From: Vibrio pomeroyi
Lineage (GTDB): Bacteria; Pseudomonadota; Gammaproteobacteria; Enterobacterales; Vibrionaceae
DNA: 64,000 nucleotides
Direction of reading: 5' to 3'
NCBI RefSeq assembly: GCF_024347595.1
Contig: NZ_AP025506.1
Coordinates: 2,170,001-2,234,000, forward strand
Shown here: piece after piece, positions 17,501-32,500 of the stretch
Layout of the letters: the number at the start of each line of letters is the position of its first letter
Numbering within the stretch: the stretch's first letter is position 1
The notes under the pieces: model-generated
Seen by the model: only the letters and a program-made list of their open reading frames with translations
What the model was told of the DNA's origin: nothing
Databases searched by the model: none
Translations under genes and position numbers: made by a program

Positions 17501-20500
17501 GAGACATCCAGTGTCCATAGCTGTGTCACAGGATCGTAGCTCGCTAAGGTTGTACCATCAGGGTAGAAAATAGACGCATCTTGAGGCACGCCTGCCACTT
17601 CAACTCGAAGTGTTTCTGGCGCATTCTCGCTATACGTGCCACTGCCTGTTGCGGATAGCTCTTTATCCAAAATCGTCGCATTGATTTCGATATCAATGTT
17701 TTGGCCTTCATTGCCAGTCACAGAGTCAGTTGGATTGGTATCAACATCATCGCCCACAGGAAGCACATGGACTTCAAAGCTCGGCAACGTACCTGCATTC
17801 GTTGGAACACCTAACAAAGACTCTTGAGTAAAGACTTCGACACCAAATTCAAAGGTACCACTGAAATCTTTCGGCGGTAGAACAGAGATCTCACTTAAAT
17901 CAAATGACGTTGACACGCTAGGCGGTAATTGGACACTCCAGACTCCTCCACCATTATTCTTCACAGTAAAGTCTGAATTGTTATCGACTCGGAATTGGAA
18001 ACCATCCGGCACGTCAGTAAATTTAATGGAAACAAAGGATTCTGAACCATCTAAATCCGTCAAACCAATTGAGATCGGGCTAGTTCCAGACAACGAGATT
18101 TCTTGATCTTCGCTACCCGTAATTTCGATAACATCAGGGTCACTACCCGGCCCTGTGATTTGGACATCATCCACGACAGGGACCACTTCAAAGTTCACAC
18201 TTGTAGAGAAGGTATCTGTGTCAGTTGCGCTGCCAACAGGAGACGAGGCGTCATTGTAGGTCGCTGTATCGGTAATCGTACCGCTAACATTAACTTGTAC
18301 CTGATTAATATCGTTACCCGTTGGGTAATTAAGTGCAGGACGGAACAAGACGTTATCGAGAGCACCTGCGCTGATCTGGGCTTCATTAAAGGTCACCGTT
18401 GTGCCAAGAGACGTACCCGTTCCATCATAGAAAGCGCCAACACTCGTGTCATCCAAAGTCAGCGTAATAGAAGTGAATTTTTCATCCCCCCCTTCAACCC
18501 CACTGACTTGGTCAGCAATGGTTGTGCTGAAATCAAGCTGAATGTAAGTATCTTCGTAACCGACAGGATCTTGTCCAGCTTGACCATCGGTATCGACAGG
18601 GATAAGAGAATCGTCAAGAGAACCAACAACCGTAACATCGATATCAGGGTTGCCTTCAACATCTGGTGCAACTTTAATGACCACTTCTGTCACTAGAGTT
18701 TTCTCATCACCCGACAATACGTCTTTAGTTACTATCGTCAACGGCAACCTAAAGTCGCCAGAATAGTCAGCAGGCAGATTAAGTAGTAGACCTGAGAAAT
18801 CCGTTGGAACACCCTGATCGACCGTTGTTTCAAATACATATTTCCCGTTTACGAAGTCAACATCACTGCCTCCTCCTAAACTGATTGGGAAAGTTATTCC
18901 TGGCGGGATAGTCACAGAGTCATCAATAATGATAGTCACTTGGTCTGTTGAAGCGTCTTCACCGGAGAATGTGATCAGACTATTTAGTGCCGTTCCTAAG
19001 TCTAACTGTGTATCCTCTACAGCATCGACAACGCTATCTGGTGTCATCGTAATATCTGCAGCTACCTCGTTCCCGCCAACAAGCACTTCTGGGAATGACA
19101 AGTTCACCTCGCCTTCCCTCTGAACCGCAGCTGATGACTCAGTTTCAGCGCCATCACCTCGATCAATAACGGTACTATAGATGGTCATCTTGATGTCATT
19201 GAACACACCAGAGGTGCCTGATAGAGGTGGAAAAGCAAGACCGTTCGGTGCACTAATGCTAAACAGATCTTCATTGGTTACCACCCAACGACCATTGCCT
19301 TCATAAGCGGCACCAATAACAAGTAACTGATTAAGCACATCATCTGATAGCGCCGAGTCGTCCACGTTTGTTAATTGGATAACTAACTGGTCCACTTCTT
19401 CGATAGCAGACGAAGCATCTGTTTCTTGGTAACGAATGACGAACTCATCCGTAACCGATGTATTATCGCTATTGGTCGTGAACTTAAGCACGCCAGTATT
19501 TGCATCAGCAACTACGGTTGCTAGTGCCCCAGTCCCAGCAACATCATCGACAATAAGTTTGTTATTAGCATCTTCTGGTTCAACCACAGGTCGCACTTGA
19601 ACATCAATAGTACCGTTAATCGTCGCGGTAACGATGCCTTGACCAGGATTGCCAGCGTCAACGTATTCATGATCTCGCTCTTCGATCATGACAACCGTAT
19701 TAAGCGTAAAGTCGGTACTTGAATCTTGTTCGGGTGTTATCTGAATAAAATTATTGTTCAGCGCAATTTGAGTAAATTCTTCTGCCGTCTGTCCACTCTT
19801 CGGAGTAATGGTTAAAGTACCTGCGGCAGCATCGTAAACCCAAGTTACATCGCCATTAACCACAACACTTTCAACATCCGTTGGAATGTCACTGATGATA
19901 ATAGAAGTGAAATGCTCATCATCGTCAATATAGTCAGTACCTTCTGGGTGCCAATCAATATTGATAGCCGTATCTTCGTCGCCGTTGGTCACGGTATTGT
20001 AAGTTGCTGAGGTATCGATCCTTGGCTCAACTAGTATTCGAACTTCTTGGTCGAACGTTAAGGTATGGCCATCGTTCTCGGTCACTATCACTTGACCTTG
20101 AATGTGGATATTCTCTGTCGATGAGTCGACAGGTCTGATGCGAATACCTGAGGTTTTGCCCGCCTCTGTAATATTCGCTTCGTAGATAGGTTTAGATAAA
20201 TCAGGGCTACCGCCCGGTCCAGTCTCGTAACCAACAAAGTTAAGGTCGATCACCGTACCGTCGCCGTCTTCGAGAATCACGCCATCTGGAATGCCCGATA
20301 GAATAACGGTTATAGACTCCGAGCCATCGTCAGCTAATGGCGTAGTGCCAGTATCAGGTCTTCTTTCTCCAGACAACACTGTGAAGTCCAACTCAGCAAA
20401 GCTATCGCCGTTTTGGCTCTCCTGAATGGTAGTTTGAACACCACTTGCAGGGTTAGGATCGGTATCAGGTATTGCAGTCCATGCCGTACCGTTGGTACCG

Positions 20501-23500
20501 CCGTAAGGAATATCAGCAACACCTTTAACTTCTACGTTGACCGTTTTAGTGCCTAGAATTTCTTCATCGACTTGCGCACCTGTAGAAAGGTTCGCGGTGT
20601 CTTTAACCACACCGGTTACATCAAAGGTAAAGTCCACATTGCTATGTTTGGTTGGAACAACTTCCACGTTAGCCAAATCGGCATACGCAATTTCTTGGTA
20701 ATTGGTACCACTGACTGTAGGAACAACTGTAGTCGTCCCTAGGAAATAGAGTACCGCACCTTCCGTAATATTACTGATACGAACAAACAGTTCTTCAGAA
20801 CCATCGGTATCCACTGACCCAGTCATTGTGATGACTTCATCCAATGTGAAGGCATCTTTATTCGCCAGAGGACCTATGTAGTCTGGATCATCAATATTGT
20901 CTTCATTAATACGAATTCGGTTAACACTGAACGAGCCAGGATCCGCGTCAGCAGTCACATCAATGATGATGTTTTGCTCTACAGAGCGAGCGGTCGTTTT
21001 GTCTACCCCACCATTAGCTGAATCATCGTATGGGTTAAGCGTCTCTTCCGTAATTGCCGTCGCTTTGAACTCAATTTGCCCAGAGAAGTTATCAATAGGA
21101 TTAACTACTGTGCTATTGATATCAGCAGATGCGATGATATAAACACCATTAACTGGCGTAAGCACTGTGCCATTTTGGTCAAGCAGCTCAAACTTCCCGT
21201 CGCCTTGAACAGCTTCAAGTTCATAGGTAATGGTTTCAGTTTGGCTATTATCTTGTGACACTGCGTTCAGTTGCAGCGTGACATCGTCTTCATCTTCGTT
21301 CACTTGATATTGATACGTGCTGTTGGAATCATCCCACGTTGCAATATCCGCTACCGCTTCAATCTCAATTCTGAAGTTTGAATTAACGGTATGATCTGTA
21401 CTGCCATTTTTCTCAATTTCAAGCTCATAACGAACTCGCCCACCAGTTTCATCCGAACTAGCGTGTTGGTCCGGAACAAAGAACAAGTTGTCTATCGTCG
21501 CGATAGTTTGTCTCGGTTCATTCGGATTAGGAGCAAAGCTTTGTTCGAGTTGAGGAGGACCAAATATAATGCTCCCATTTGGCTCAGGCACTAATTCAAT
21601 GTACTGAGAGCTAGTACCATCCAAGTAATAAAAAGTACCTTGGTGACTGTCACCTCCGTTCGGGCTTTTAATCGTCAACTGCCCAATAGATTCTGCGTTG
21701 TCTTGGTCATACAGACTCACTTGCAGCGCAACTTGCGCTGGTGCATCAGGTAAATCAATCTGGTTATCTTGTACATTCTCAAAAGTCGGCTCATCGCCTG
21801 TTGCGTAAGGTATGGTTGAGTCTCTACCCGCATCCTCGAAGGTCGTCACTTTCAGCGCGATTCTTGTAGAGTCTCTATCAGTAATCGAAATATCTAACGG
21901 AGTTTCAGAGGTGTCTAAGTCTCCATCCGTCGCAATCACGTTAATCGAGAAGTCGATGGTATCAAGACCGTCATGATCTAGATAACCATTAGCTCTGAAT
22001 TCAACCTCACCATTTGAGTCGATACGTAATCGACCAAGCTGACGAGTATCAGCTCCTCCATTCGTCTGCTCGTAGACTCGAACCACTTGGCTGCCACTAC
22101 TTAAATCTAAGCCGCTGCTGTATGGCCCATTGTTTCCTGTTCGGAACACAATATCGGCACCATTGCTGGTAATACCCTCTATGCGAGTCAGCGCTGCGCC
22201 ATCAGCTCCCACATCCGTCGCATTGGCAAACATATCGACTTTAGAACCATTGTAATTCTGACCTTCAAGACGAGTAATCGACTGAGTTGTCACTAACGGA
22301 ACATCATCCGTCACTGTGATTGTCAGATCAATCGCGTTTGATTGGTCTTGGTCAAAGTCTTCAGCCACAACTGAGAAACCAAGTTCGATGTTGTTTTCAT
22401 CGCCACCATCAGGGTGTTTAAGAGGTTTAAACAATTCAAACTGATAGCTGTTATCCGAGGTATCGAAAATAATCTCGAACACTGCTTCATTACTCGTTAC
22501 GGTTTGAGCAACATAGGTAAATGTTGTGCCTACCTCTGAAACAGTTAACCACTCTAAGCCTTCTCCATCGGAAGTTAAGCCAGCTAGAACCAAGTCTTCA
22601 TCAACCAGCTCATACTTCACAACACCATCGGCACCTTCATCGACGGTGAACAGTCCATTAATAATGGCGTCTTCAGAACGATCCGAACCAATCCCATTAA
22701 GATCGTCTTCATCAACAACCGTTTCACCGGTTGGAGCAGTCATCACAGGCACATCATCTAGCACCTCGATTGGCAATACATATTGGTTAGAATCATCGCC
22801 ATCACCGTCAACGGCAACAACATCAAATGGTATTGTTAATGCATCGAGGTTACTCGGTGTCGTAGCGTGATTGAGAGGGCCAAGCAAGGTAAAGGTGTAA
22901 GCACCATCATCAGTCAACACTAATGTGAAAATTGGCTTTCCACTTGGGTCGGTTGCCCCTTGGTAGGTGGTCGTATTAGCAGCACCGGTAATTTCGGTGA
23001 TCTTAATACCTTCGCTGCCCGACGATAGCGTTGCTTCCAGCGTTGAGATATTACGCAGTTCGTAAACCTCAACTTGGTCTGCGCCTTCTGTGGTAACAAA
23101 CGAACCCGTTGCTTGTGCCAGAGTGCCTAAATCATCTTCATCAACCACAAACGTACTTGCAACAGTCGTATCAGTAATGGTTGGCACATCATCAGTAATG
23201 GTCACCGTTAGCGGTTTCATCGCTGAGTCAGTATTGTCTTTGTCGACAGCGATAACTGGCAAGGTGAAAACTTGATCGTTATTACCCTGTACTGGAAGGT
23301 GATCTAACTCTTCCCACAAGGTGAATGTGTACTCTCCTAGAACCACGTTGCTAAACGTGATGGTGAAGATATCCGTTTGTACACCGCCGCTTTCAACGTA
23401 ACCAATATAATTATCGCTGTTCAGAGGATCTTCTTTTAGCTGAACCACCAAACCATCCGCTTTCAGATCGCCAGATGTGTTGAACTGAGTAGTATCAATA

Positions 23501-26500
23501 CGGAAGTAGCTCACATCATCACTTCCTGCTGTGAAAGTAATGGTTTCAGTTTGGCTCACGGGTAATCCCGGAGAAGAGCCGTCGACTAAATTCGCTTCTT
23601 CCAATGCAACCGTTGGTACTGTGTCTATTACTGGTGGAGCACCATCTGCAATAGTCAGCGTCACTGTTGAAGTGACAATGTCGCCATCTTTATCTTCCGA
23701 TGTCACCGTAATGGTCTTAACAATGTCACCACCAGAATGATCGAGGTTGCGTTTAGGCTCGAAACGTACATCACCTTCGAGATTGATAAACAAGGAACCT
23801 TCAGCGAACATAAACTCTTGTTCACCCGTGTCGGTTTGTACTAGTGACTCTTCAGGTTGGCTGCCATAGGTAAATTTAGTGATTGTGGCGCCATCTGCAC
23901 TTTGCGCAGGCATCACATCAAAGACTGTTGTAGTCGGTGTTCCTGTGGTTGGCTCTGTGATATTGAGCGCACCTGACTGCATCAGTTGGACATCATCAGT
24001 AATAGTGACAGTAAGCGGTTTAGACGCAGAAATATCACCATCGGTATCTTCTGCATAAACAGAAAGATCAAAGCTCAGATCGTTATTTCCCAAGCCATCA
24101 ACATGGTCTAAACGTTCAAGCAGAGTAAACGTATATTGGCTCGGATTCATGTCATCAAAGTCTAGAGTGAAGATAACTTTCTCAACACCCGAACCATCCG
24201 TCGTGAATGCGATGTAGTCACCAGAGTTTGCAGGGTCTTCGCGCAAACTCAATTCAAGGCCATCCGACTTCAACACGCCGTTGGTATTGAACAGCCCTAC
24301 TTCCACCACTATTTCAGCAATATCATCACTGCTTGCAAGTGAAGTAATGGTTTGAGTCATACTCACAGGGTTTACGCTAGGCGTAGAACCATCCGCAAGT
24401 AAGCTTTCTGATAATGCCACACCCGGCACAACGTCTATTGTTGGTCCATCACCATCAACAATGGTGAGAGTGACTTTTGATGAGAAGATGTCGTTATCAA
24501 AATCTGAAGAGGTGAACACAATCGATTTAACAATGTCGCCTGCTGAGTGATCAAGGTTTCGATTTGGCTCAAACCTCACATCACCATCTAATGTCACAAA
24601 CAGTGAACCTTCCGTGAAAACAAACTCTTGTTCACCGCTAATACTTTGATTCAGAGTAATTGCAGAGCCACCGTCATACGTAAACTGCGTAATGGTCGCA
24701 CCGTCTGCACTTGGTATTGGCATCACATCAACGGTAGCCGTTGTAGGAGTACCAGTATTAGGCTCAGTAATGGTTAAGAAGCCATCTTGCATTTGCTGGA
24801 GGTCATCTTCTATCGTAACCACCACATCGCGTTTCGTTGATTCAGAATCATCTGTATCAACGGCATAGATAGGCAAACGGAACGTGAGATCGTTGTAAAG
24901 CACGCCATCAAGATGATCGAGAGCCTCGATTAAGGTAAATGTAAACTGAGCTTTGTTTACACTATCAAAGCTAATGGTAAATACATCGGTAACGTTACCC
25001 ATACCATCATCGGTATAACCAATGTAGTCACCAGCAGAAGAAGGATCTTCTTTTAGTTGAACAACAAGACCACTTGATTTCAACAGATCACCAGGGTTGA
25101 ATTCGCTGGTCGCAATTCTAAAGTGACTAAAGTCATCACTTCCTTCTGTATACGTAATTGTGTGAGTCGAACTGACCGGAGAACCAGTTGGTGTCGAGCC
25201 ATCCGCTAGGTTAACTTCCGATAAGTTAACATCTGGAACCACGTCAATTACTGGATCGATACCGTCTTTGATCGTCAAAGTGACATCTGCAGTATCTGTA
25301 TCGTTATCAAAATCACTGGTGGTAACGACAATCGTTCTTACGATATCGCCAGATGAATGGTCTAGATCTCGGCTCGGCTCAAAACGAACTTCCCCTTCAA
25401 TAGTGATGTACAGCAAGCCATCGGTTACGGTAAAGACTTGTTCTGTGGCGATGTTTGGGTCTAACGTTACAGCTGTGCCACCATCGTAAGCAAACTGTGT
25501 CACTTTCGCACCATCAGCACTCTGCGTTGGCATAACATCAATAATTGGTGTCGTAGGTGGCGTACCCGATGCCAAATCAGCTAATGAAGGCTCAGTGATA
25601 CTCAAGGTACCATCTTGAACGCCTTGTACATCATCGGTGATCGCAACAGTCATTGGCGACATTGCAGAATCATCACCATCCGAATCAACCGCTAACACAG
25701 GGACATCGAAGCTTAGTATATTGTTTTGTAATCCATCTACATGATCTAATGCCTCAAGCAGTGTGAACGTGTATTGCCCTAAATTGCTCGTCGAGAAGCT
25801 GATCGTGAAGACGTTGGTTTCTACGTTAGAACCGTCTTTAACAAAGCCAATATAATTACCAGAATTAGCTGGTTGTTCTTTTATCTCGACATCTAAACCG
25901 TTTGATTTCAAAGTCCCTGAGGTATTGAACTGCGTAGGGTCAATTCTGAAATGACTGACGTCGTCACTACCAACGGTATAGGTAATGGTTTGTGTCATCG
26001 TTACTGGGTTGCCTGTTGGCGCAGAGCCATCAGTCAAATCCACCTCAGATAACGTAATCCCAGGAACAAGGTCGATTGTAGGAAGGTCACCATCAACAAT
26101 CTTAAGTGTCACTGTCGATGTAACAATATCGCCATCAAGATCAACAGACGTCACCTCAATAGATTTGGTAATGTCACCGCCTGCATGGTTTTGATTACGC
26201 ACAGGTTCGAAACGAATCTCACCCTCCGTCGTAATAAATACCGAGCCTTCGGTGAAGACAAACTCTTGTTCACCATTCACATTTAAATCAAGGCTTTCTG
26301 CAGTGTTACCATCGAAAACAAATGAAGTGACTTTGGCTCCATCAGCACTTTGGCTTGGCATCACATCAAAGGTATTTGATGTTTCAACACTTGATGCCGG
26401 CTCACGACTGGTGATTGTGCCGTCTTGCATCAATTGCACATCATCACCAACGGTTACACCAAGCTGAGAAACTAACGAGTCATCGCCATCACTATCAACC

Positions 26501-29500
26501 GCATACACAGGCAGATTAAAGCTTAAATCGTTGTTGCCACGTGCATCTTGATGATCCAGAGCTTCGATTAAAGTAAATGTGTATTCACCTAAGGTTCCGG
26601 AGTTAAAGTCCAACGTAAATACTGTCGTCTCCACATTAGACGAACTGGTAGTAAAACCAACATACTGACCAGAGCCTTGAGGATCTTCACGCAGTTCAAC
26701 CGCTAAACCATTCGATTTAAGTGCATCGTTAGTGTTGAACTCGGTTGGTTCCAGACGGAAGCGAACAACATCGTCACTTTGGTTGGTGAAAGTAATCGTC
26801 TGTGTTGAGCTGACCGAGCCGGCACTTGGTGCAGAACCATCAGCTAGGTTTGTTTCTGAGAGTGTAACGCTTGGCACCGCATCGATGGTTGGAATATCAC
26901 CATCAGTAATGGTTAGTGTGACTGTTGAAGTCACAGGGTCGTTATCGAAGTCGCTTGAAGTCACTACTATCGACTTCACGATATCTTCGCTAACTGAATG
27001 GTCAAGGTCGCGATTCGGTTCAAAGCGCACTTGGCCTTGCAGAGTAATAAACAACTCACCTTCTGTGAAACTGAATTGCTGCTCACCTACGATGCTTTGA
27101 TCAAGTGTTTTGACAATACCGCCAAAAGAAAACTCAGTGATCGTCGCACCATCAGCACTTTGGTTTGGCATCACATCAATGGTGTTGGTTGTGATGGTTC
27201 CATCTGCAAGGTTTGGCTCAGTAATATCTAACGTACCGTCTTGCATGATTTGGACATCATCAACAATGGTCACATTGAGTTGAGACACCAGTGAATCATC
27301 GCCATCACTGTCGACAGCGTAAACAGGTAGATCAAAGCTCAGATCGTTGTTATCCAAACCATCCGCATGGTCTAACGCTTCAAGCAGAGTAAAGGTGTAT
27401 TCGCCCAAACTACTCGTAGAGAAACTAATGGTGAACACTGGAACTTCAGCGTTCGAACCATTGGTAATAAAACCTATGTAAGTGCCCGGATTCGCAGAGT
27501 CTTCTTTTACCTCAACCGCAAATCCATTCGATTTAAGTGCACCACCCACATTGAACTCGGTTGGCTCAATACGGAAACTGGTTATATCATCACTTTGATT
27601 GGTGAAGCTAATCGTTTCTGTTTGACTGACAGCACTGCCACTTGGTGTAGAACCATCTGCTAGGTTGGTTTCAGACAAGGTAACGCTTGGCACTGCATCA
27701 ATGGTTGGGATATCACCGTCAGTAATGGTCAGAGTGACCGTTGACGTCACCACATCATTATCTAAATCGCTTGAGGTCACCACGATCGACTTCACGATGT
27801 CTTCGCTCAGCATGTGGTCAAGATTACGATTAGGCTCAAAGCGAACTTCACCTTGAAGAGTGATGAACAACTCACCTTCTGTGAAACTAAATTGCTGCTC
27901 ACCAGTGTCCGTTTGATCCAGTGTTCGAACTTGACCATCATAAGTAAACTGCGTCACCGTCGCGCCATCGGCACTTTGATTAGGCATCACATCAACAGTC
28001 GCTGTAGTTTGAGTACCCGCAGCCAAATCAGCAACCGTTGGCTCAATAATATTAAGCGCTTGGTCTTGCATAACTTGTACATCATCACCAATGGTCACAT
28101 TCAGTTGAGACACCAGTGAGTCATCACCATCGCTATCAACGGCATAAACAGGAAGATCAAAAGTCAGATCATTCTTCGCTAAGCCATCTACATGGTCTAG
28201 TGCTTCAAGTAAGGTGAAGGTGTATTGGCCTAAATTAGTATCCGAGAAGCTAATCGTAAACACGTTAGTTTCAACATTCGGAGCCGTTGTCACAAAGCCG
28301 ATGTAGCCACCCGGTGTGGTTGGGTCAGCTTTCAGCTCGACCGCTAATCCGTTTGATGTGAGAGTACCGCCAACATTGAACTCAGTCGGTTCAATGCGGA
28401 AGCTCGTCACGTCATCACTTTGGTTAGTAAAGGTAATCGTTTGAGTTGAGCTTACCGCACTTGCATTCGGAGCAGATCCGTCACTCAGATTCGTTTCTGA
28501 CAGCGTAACGCTTGGCACTGTGTCAATGGTTGGGATATCACCATCAGTAATGGTTAGCGTTACCGTTGAAGACACGAGATCGCTATCAGAATCACTGGAG
28601 GTTACGACTATCGACTTAACGATATCGCCACCAGTATGGTCAAGGTTACGACTTGGTTCGAAACGAATATCACCTTGAAGAGTGATATACAATGACCCGT
28701 CAGCAACCACGAATTTCTGTTCACCCGTGTCATTTTGGTCAAGCGTTAATACCGCCCCACCATCGTAAGTAAACTGAGTAATGGTCGTGCCATCAGCACC
28801 TTCTTCATCCAGTACATTAACGGTCGGCGTTGTCGGTGTACCCGCTGCCAAATCTGCAACCGTTGGCTCTTTAATTGTGAGAGAGTCGTTAACCATCACT
28901 TGAATATCATCAGTAATAGTCACGGCCAGTGGCGACATCACAGAGTCATCACCATCGCTATCAACCGCGTAAACCGGCAAGTTGAATGTTAGATCGTTAT
29001 TGCCTTGAATTGGTGTGTGGTCAATCGCTTCCAGAAGCGTGAAGGTGTACTCACCCAAAGTGGTACTGCTGAAATCGAGTGTAAATACCGTGGTTTCGAC
29101 ATTCGAAATATCAGTCGTGAAACCAATGTAATTGCCTGAGCCTGTTGGCTCTTCTCGAATCTCAATGATCAAGCCATCGGACTTGAGCGCATTGTTAGTA
29201 TTAAACTCATTTGGCTCTAAACGGAATTTCTCAACGTCATCACTTTGATTAGTGAAAGTGATAGTTTGCGTTTGGCTAACAGCACTACCACTTGGCAATG
29301 AGCCATCAGCGAGATCCGCTTCTTTAAGTGATACGCTCGGCACCGCATCAATAGTCGGATTGTCACCATCCGTAATGGTCAACGTAATGGTTGAAGTCAC
29401 CGGATCGTTATCAAAATCACTTGAAGTCACCACAATCGACTTCACGATGTCTTCGCTAACTGAATGGTCTAGGTCGCGGTTCGGCTCAAAGCGCACTTCA

Positions 29501-32500
29501 CCTTCAAGGGTGATAAATAGCTCACCTTCTGAGAAACTAAACTGTTGCTCGCCTACGATGCTTTGATCGAGTGTTTTGACGACACCGTCATAAGTGAACT
29601 GAGTGATCGTCGCGCCATCAGCACTTTGGTTTGGCATCACATCAATGGTGTTGGTTGTGATGGTTCCGTCAGCCAGATTTGGCTCAGTGATATCTAATGT
29701 GCCATCTTGCATGATTTGAACATCATCACCGATGGTCACGTTAAGTTGAGACACCAATGAATCATCGCCGTCTGTATCAACCGCATAAACAGGCAGATCG
29801 AAGCTCAGATCGTTGTTATCTAAACCATCCGCATGGTCTAACGCTTCAAGCAAAGTAAAGGTGTATTCGCCCAATACGCTCGTAGAGAAGGTGATCGTGA
29901 ATACAGGAACTTCAGCGTTCGAACCATCAGTAATAAAACCGATATAAGTCCCCGGATTAGCCGAGTCTTCTTTTATCTCAACCGCAAAGCCATTCGATTT
30001 CAGTGCGCCACCGATATTGAACTCGGTTGGCTCAATACGGAAGTTTTCTACATCATCACTTTGATTGGTGAAAGTAATCGTCTCAGTTTGACTGACTGCA
30101 CTGCCGCTTGGAGCTGACCCATCCGTAAGATTAGTTTCCGAAAGCGTAACGCTTGGCACCGAATCAATCGTCGGGATATCACCATCAGTAATGGTCAGTA
30201 TCACTGTGGAGGTCAGTACGTCATTGTCTGAATCGCTTGAGGTCACCACTATCGATTTGACGATGTCTTCGCTAGACGTGTGGTCCAAATTACGGTTTGG
30301 CTCAAAGCGAACTTCACCTTCAAGAGTGATGAACAACTCTCCTTCTGTGAAGCTAAATTGCTGCTCACCAGTGTCCGTTTGATCCAGTGTTCGAACTTGC
30401 CCGTCATACGTAAACTGAGTGATCGTCGCACCATCGGCACTCTGATTTGGCATCACATCGATGGTATTGGTTGTGATTGTGCCGTCTGCAAGGTTTGGCT
30501 CAGTGATATCTAACGTACCATCCTGCATGATTTGTACATCATCACCAATGGCTACGTTAAGTTGAGACACCAACGAATCATCGCCATCGCTATCGACCGC
30601 GTAAACCGGTAAGTCGAAACTCAAATTATTATTTGCGAGGCCATCTACATGGTCGAGTGCTTCAAGTAAGGTGAAGGTGTATTGGCCTAAATTGGTATCT
30701 GAAAAGCTAATCGTGAATACGTTGGTTTCGACGTTCGAACCATCCGTAACAAAACCGATGTAACCACCCGGCGTGGTTGGATCAGCTTTCAGTTCGACGG
30801 CTAATCCATTTGATGTGAGAGCGCCACCAACATTAAATTCGGTTGGTTCAATACGGAAGCTTGTCACATCATCACTTTGAGTAGTGTAAGTAATGGTTTG
30901 AGTTGAGCTAACCGCGCTGCCGCTTGGTGCAGATCCATCACTCAGATTGGTTTCTGACAAGCTCACAGTTGGAACATTATCAATGGTCGGGATATCACCA
31001 TCGGTAATGGTCAGCGTGACGGTTGAGGTCAATACATCGTTATCGGAGTCACTAGACGTCACCACTATTGATTTCACGATGTCTTCGTTCAGTGTGTGGT
31101 CTAGATTACGATTAGGCTCAAAGCGCACTTCACCTTGAAGAGTGATGAACAACTCACCTTCAGTGAAGCTAAACTGTTGCTCGCCATTATCATTTTGGTC
31201 CAGCGTTCGAAGTTGACCGTCATAAGTGAATTGAGTGATCGTTGCGCCATCGGCACTTTGGTTTGGCATCACATCAATGGTGTTAGTTGTCACTGTGCCA
31301 TCTGCAAGATTTGGTTCAACGATATCTAATGTGCCATCTTGCATGATTTGAACATCATCACCGATGGTGACACTTAACGACGACATCACTGAATCATCAC
31401 CGTCACTGTCTACCGCATAAACAGGCAGATCAAAACTGAGGTCGTTGTTACCACGGGCATCTTGATGATCCAAAGCCTCAAGCAGGGTAAAGGTATATTC
31501 ACCTAATGTGGTACTAGAGAAGCTAATCGTAAATACCGTGGTTTCGACATTCGTCGCACTGGTCGTAAAACCAATGTAATTACCCGAACCTTGTGGGTCT
31601 TCGCGTAACTCAACGGCTAAACCGTTCGATTTAAGATCATCGTTAGTATTGAACTCCGTTGGCTCAATACGGAAACGAACCACATCATCACTTTGGTTGG
31701 TGAACGTGATGGTTTGAGTAGAGCTTACCGCGCTGCCACTTGGAGCAGAGCCATCGCTCAGATTCGTTTCAGAAAGAGTAACGCTTGGAATAACGTCAAT
31801 CGTCGGGTTATCACCATCGGTTATCGTCAGCGTTACGGTCGAAGTCAGGGAGTCGTTATCGAAGTCGCTTGAAGTCACAACAATCGATTTCACGATGTCT
31901 TCGCTCACCGAGTGGTCTAGGTTACGATTCGGCTCAAAGCGTACTTCTCCTTCAAGAGTGATATATAACTCGCCTTCCGTGAAGCTGAATTGCTGTTCGC
32001 CAGTGTCATTTTGGTCAAGTGTTCGTAGTTGACCATCATAGGTAAACTGAGTGATGGTCGCGCCATCGGCACTTTGGTTTGGCATTACATCAATGGTGTT
32101 GGTTGTCACCGTACCGTCGGCCAGATTTGGCTCGATGATATCTAACGTGCCGTCTTGCATGATTTGGACATCATCACCGATGGTCACGTTAAGTTGAGAC
32201 ACCAATGAATCATCGCCGTCCGTATCGACCGCATAAACAGGCAGATCGAAGCTCAGGTCGTTGTTATCTAAACCATCCACATGGTCTAGCGCTTCGAGTA
32301 AGGTAAAGGTGTATTCACCCAACGTACTTGTAGAGAAGGCAATGGTGAATACGGGAACTTCAGTATTCGAACCGTTGGTAATAAAACCGATGTAAGTACC
32401 TGGATTAGCAGAGTCTTCTTTTATCTCAACCGCAAAGCCATTGGACGTCAGAACACCACCGACATTGAACTCGGTTGGTTCAATACGGAAACTCGCCACA

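Noticed and set aside
18103..18696. 197-codon plus-strand open frame inside the adhesin gene
   Set aside because: It is the antisense of the uninterrupted adhesin frame, has no ribosome site, and resembles no protein. The many other plus-strand frames across 14.6-37 kb recur with the repeat units and are rejected for the same reason.
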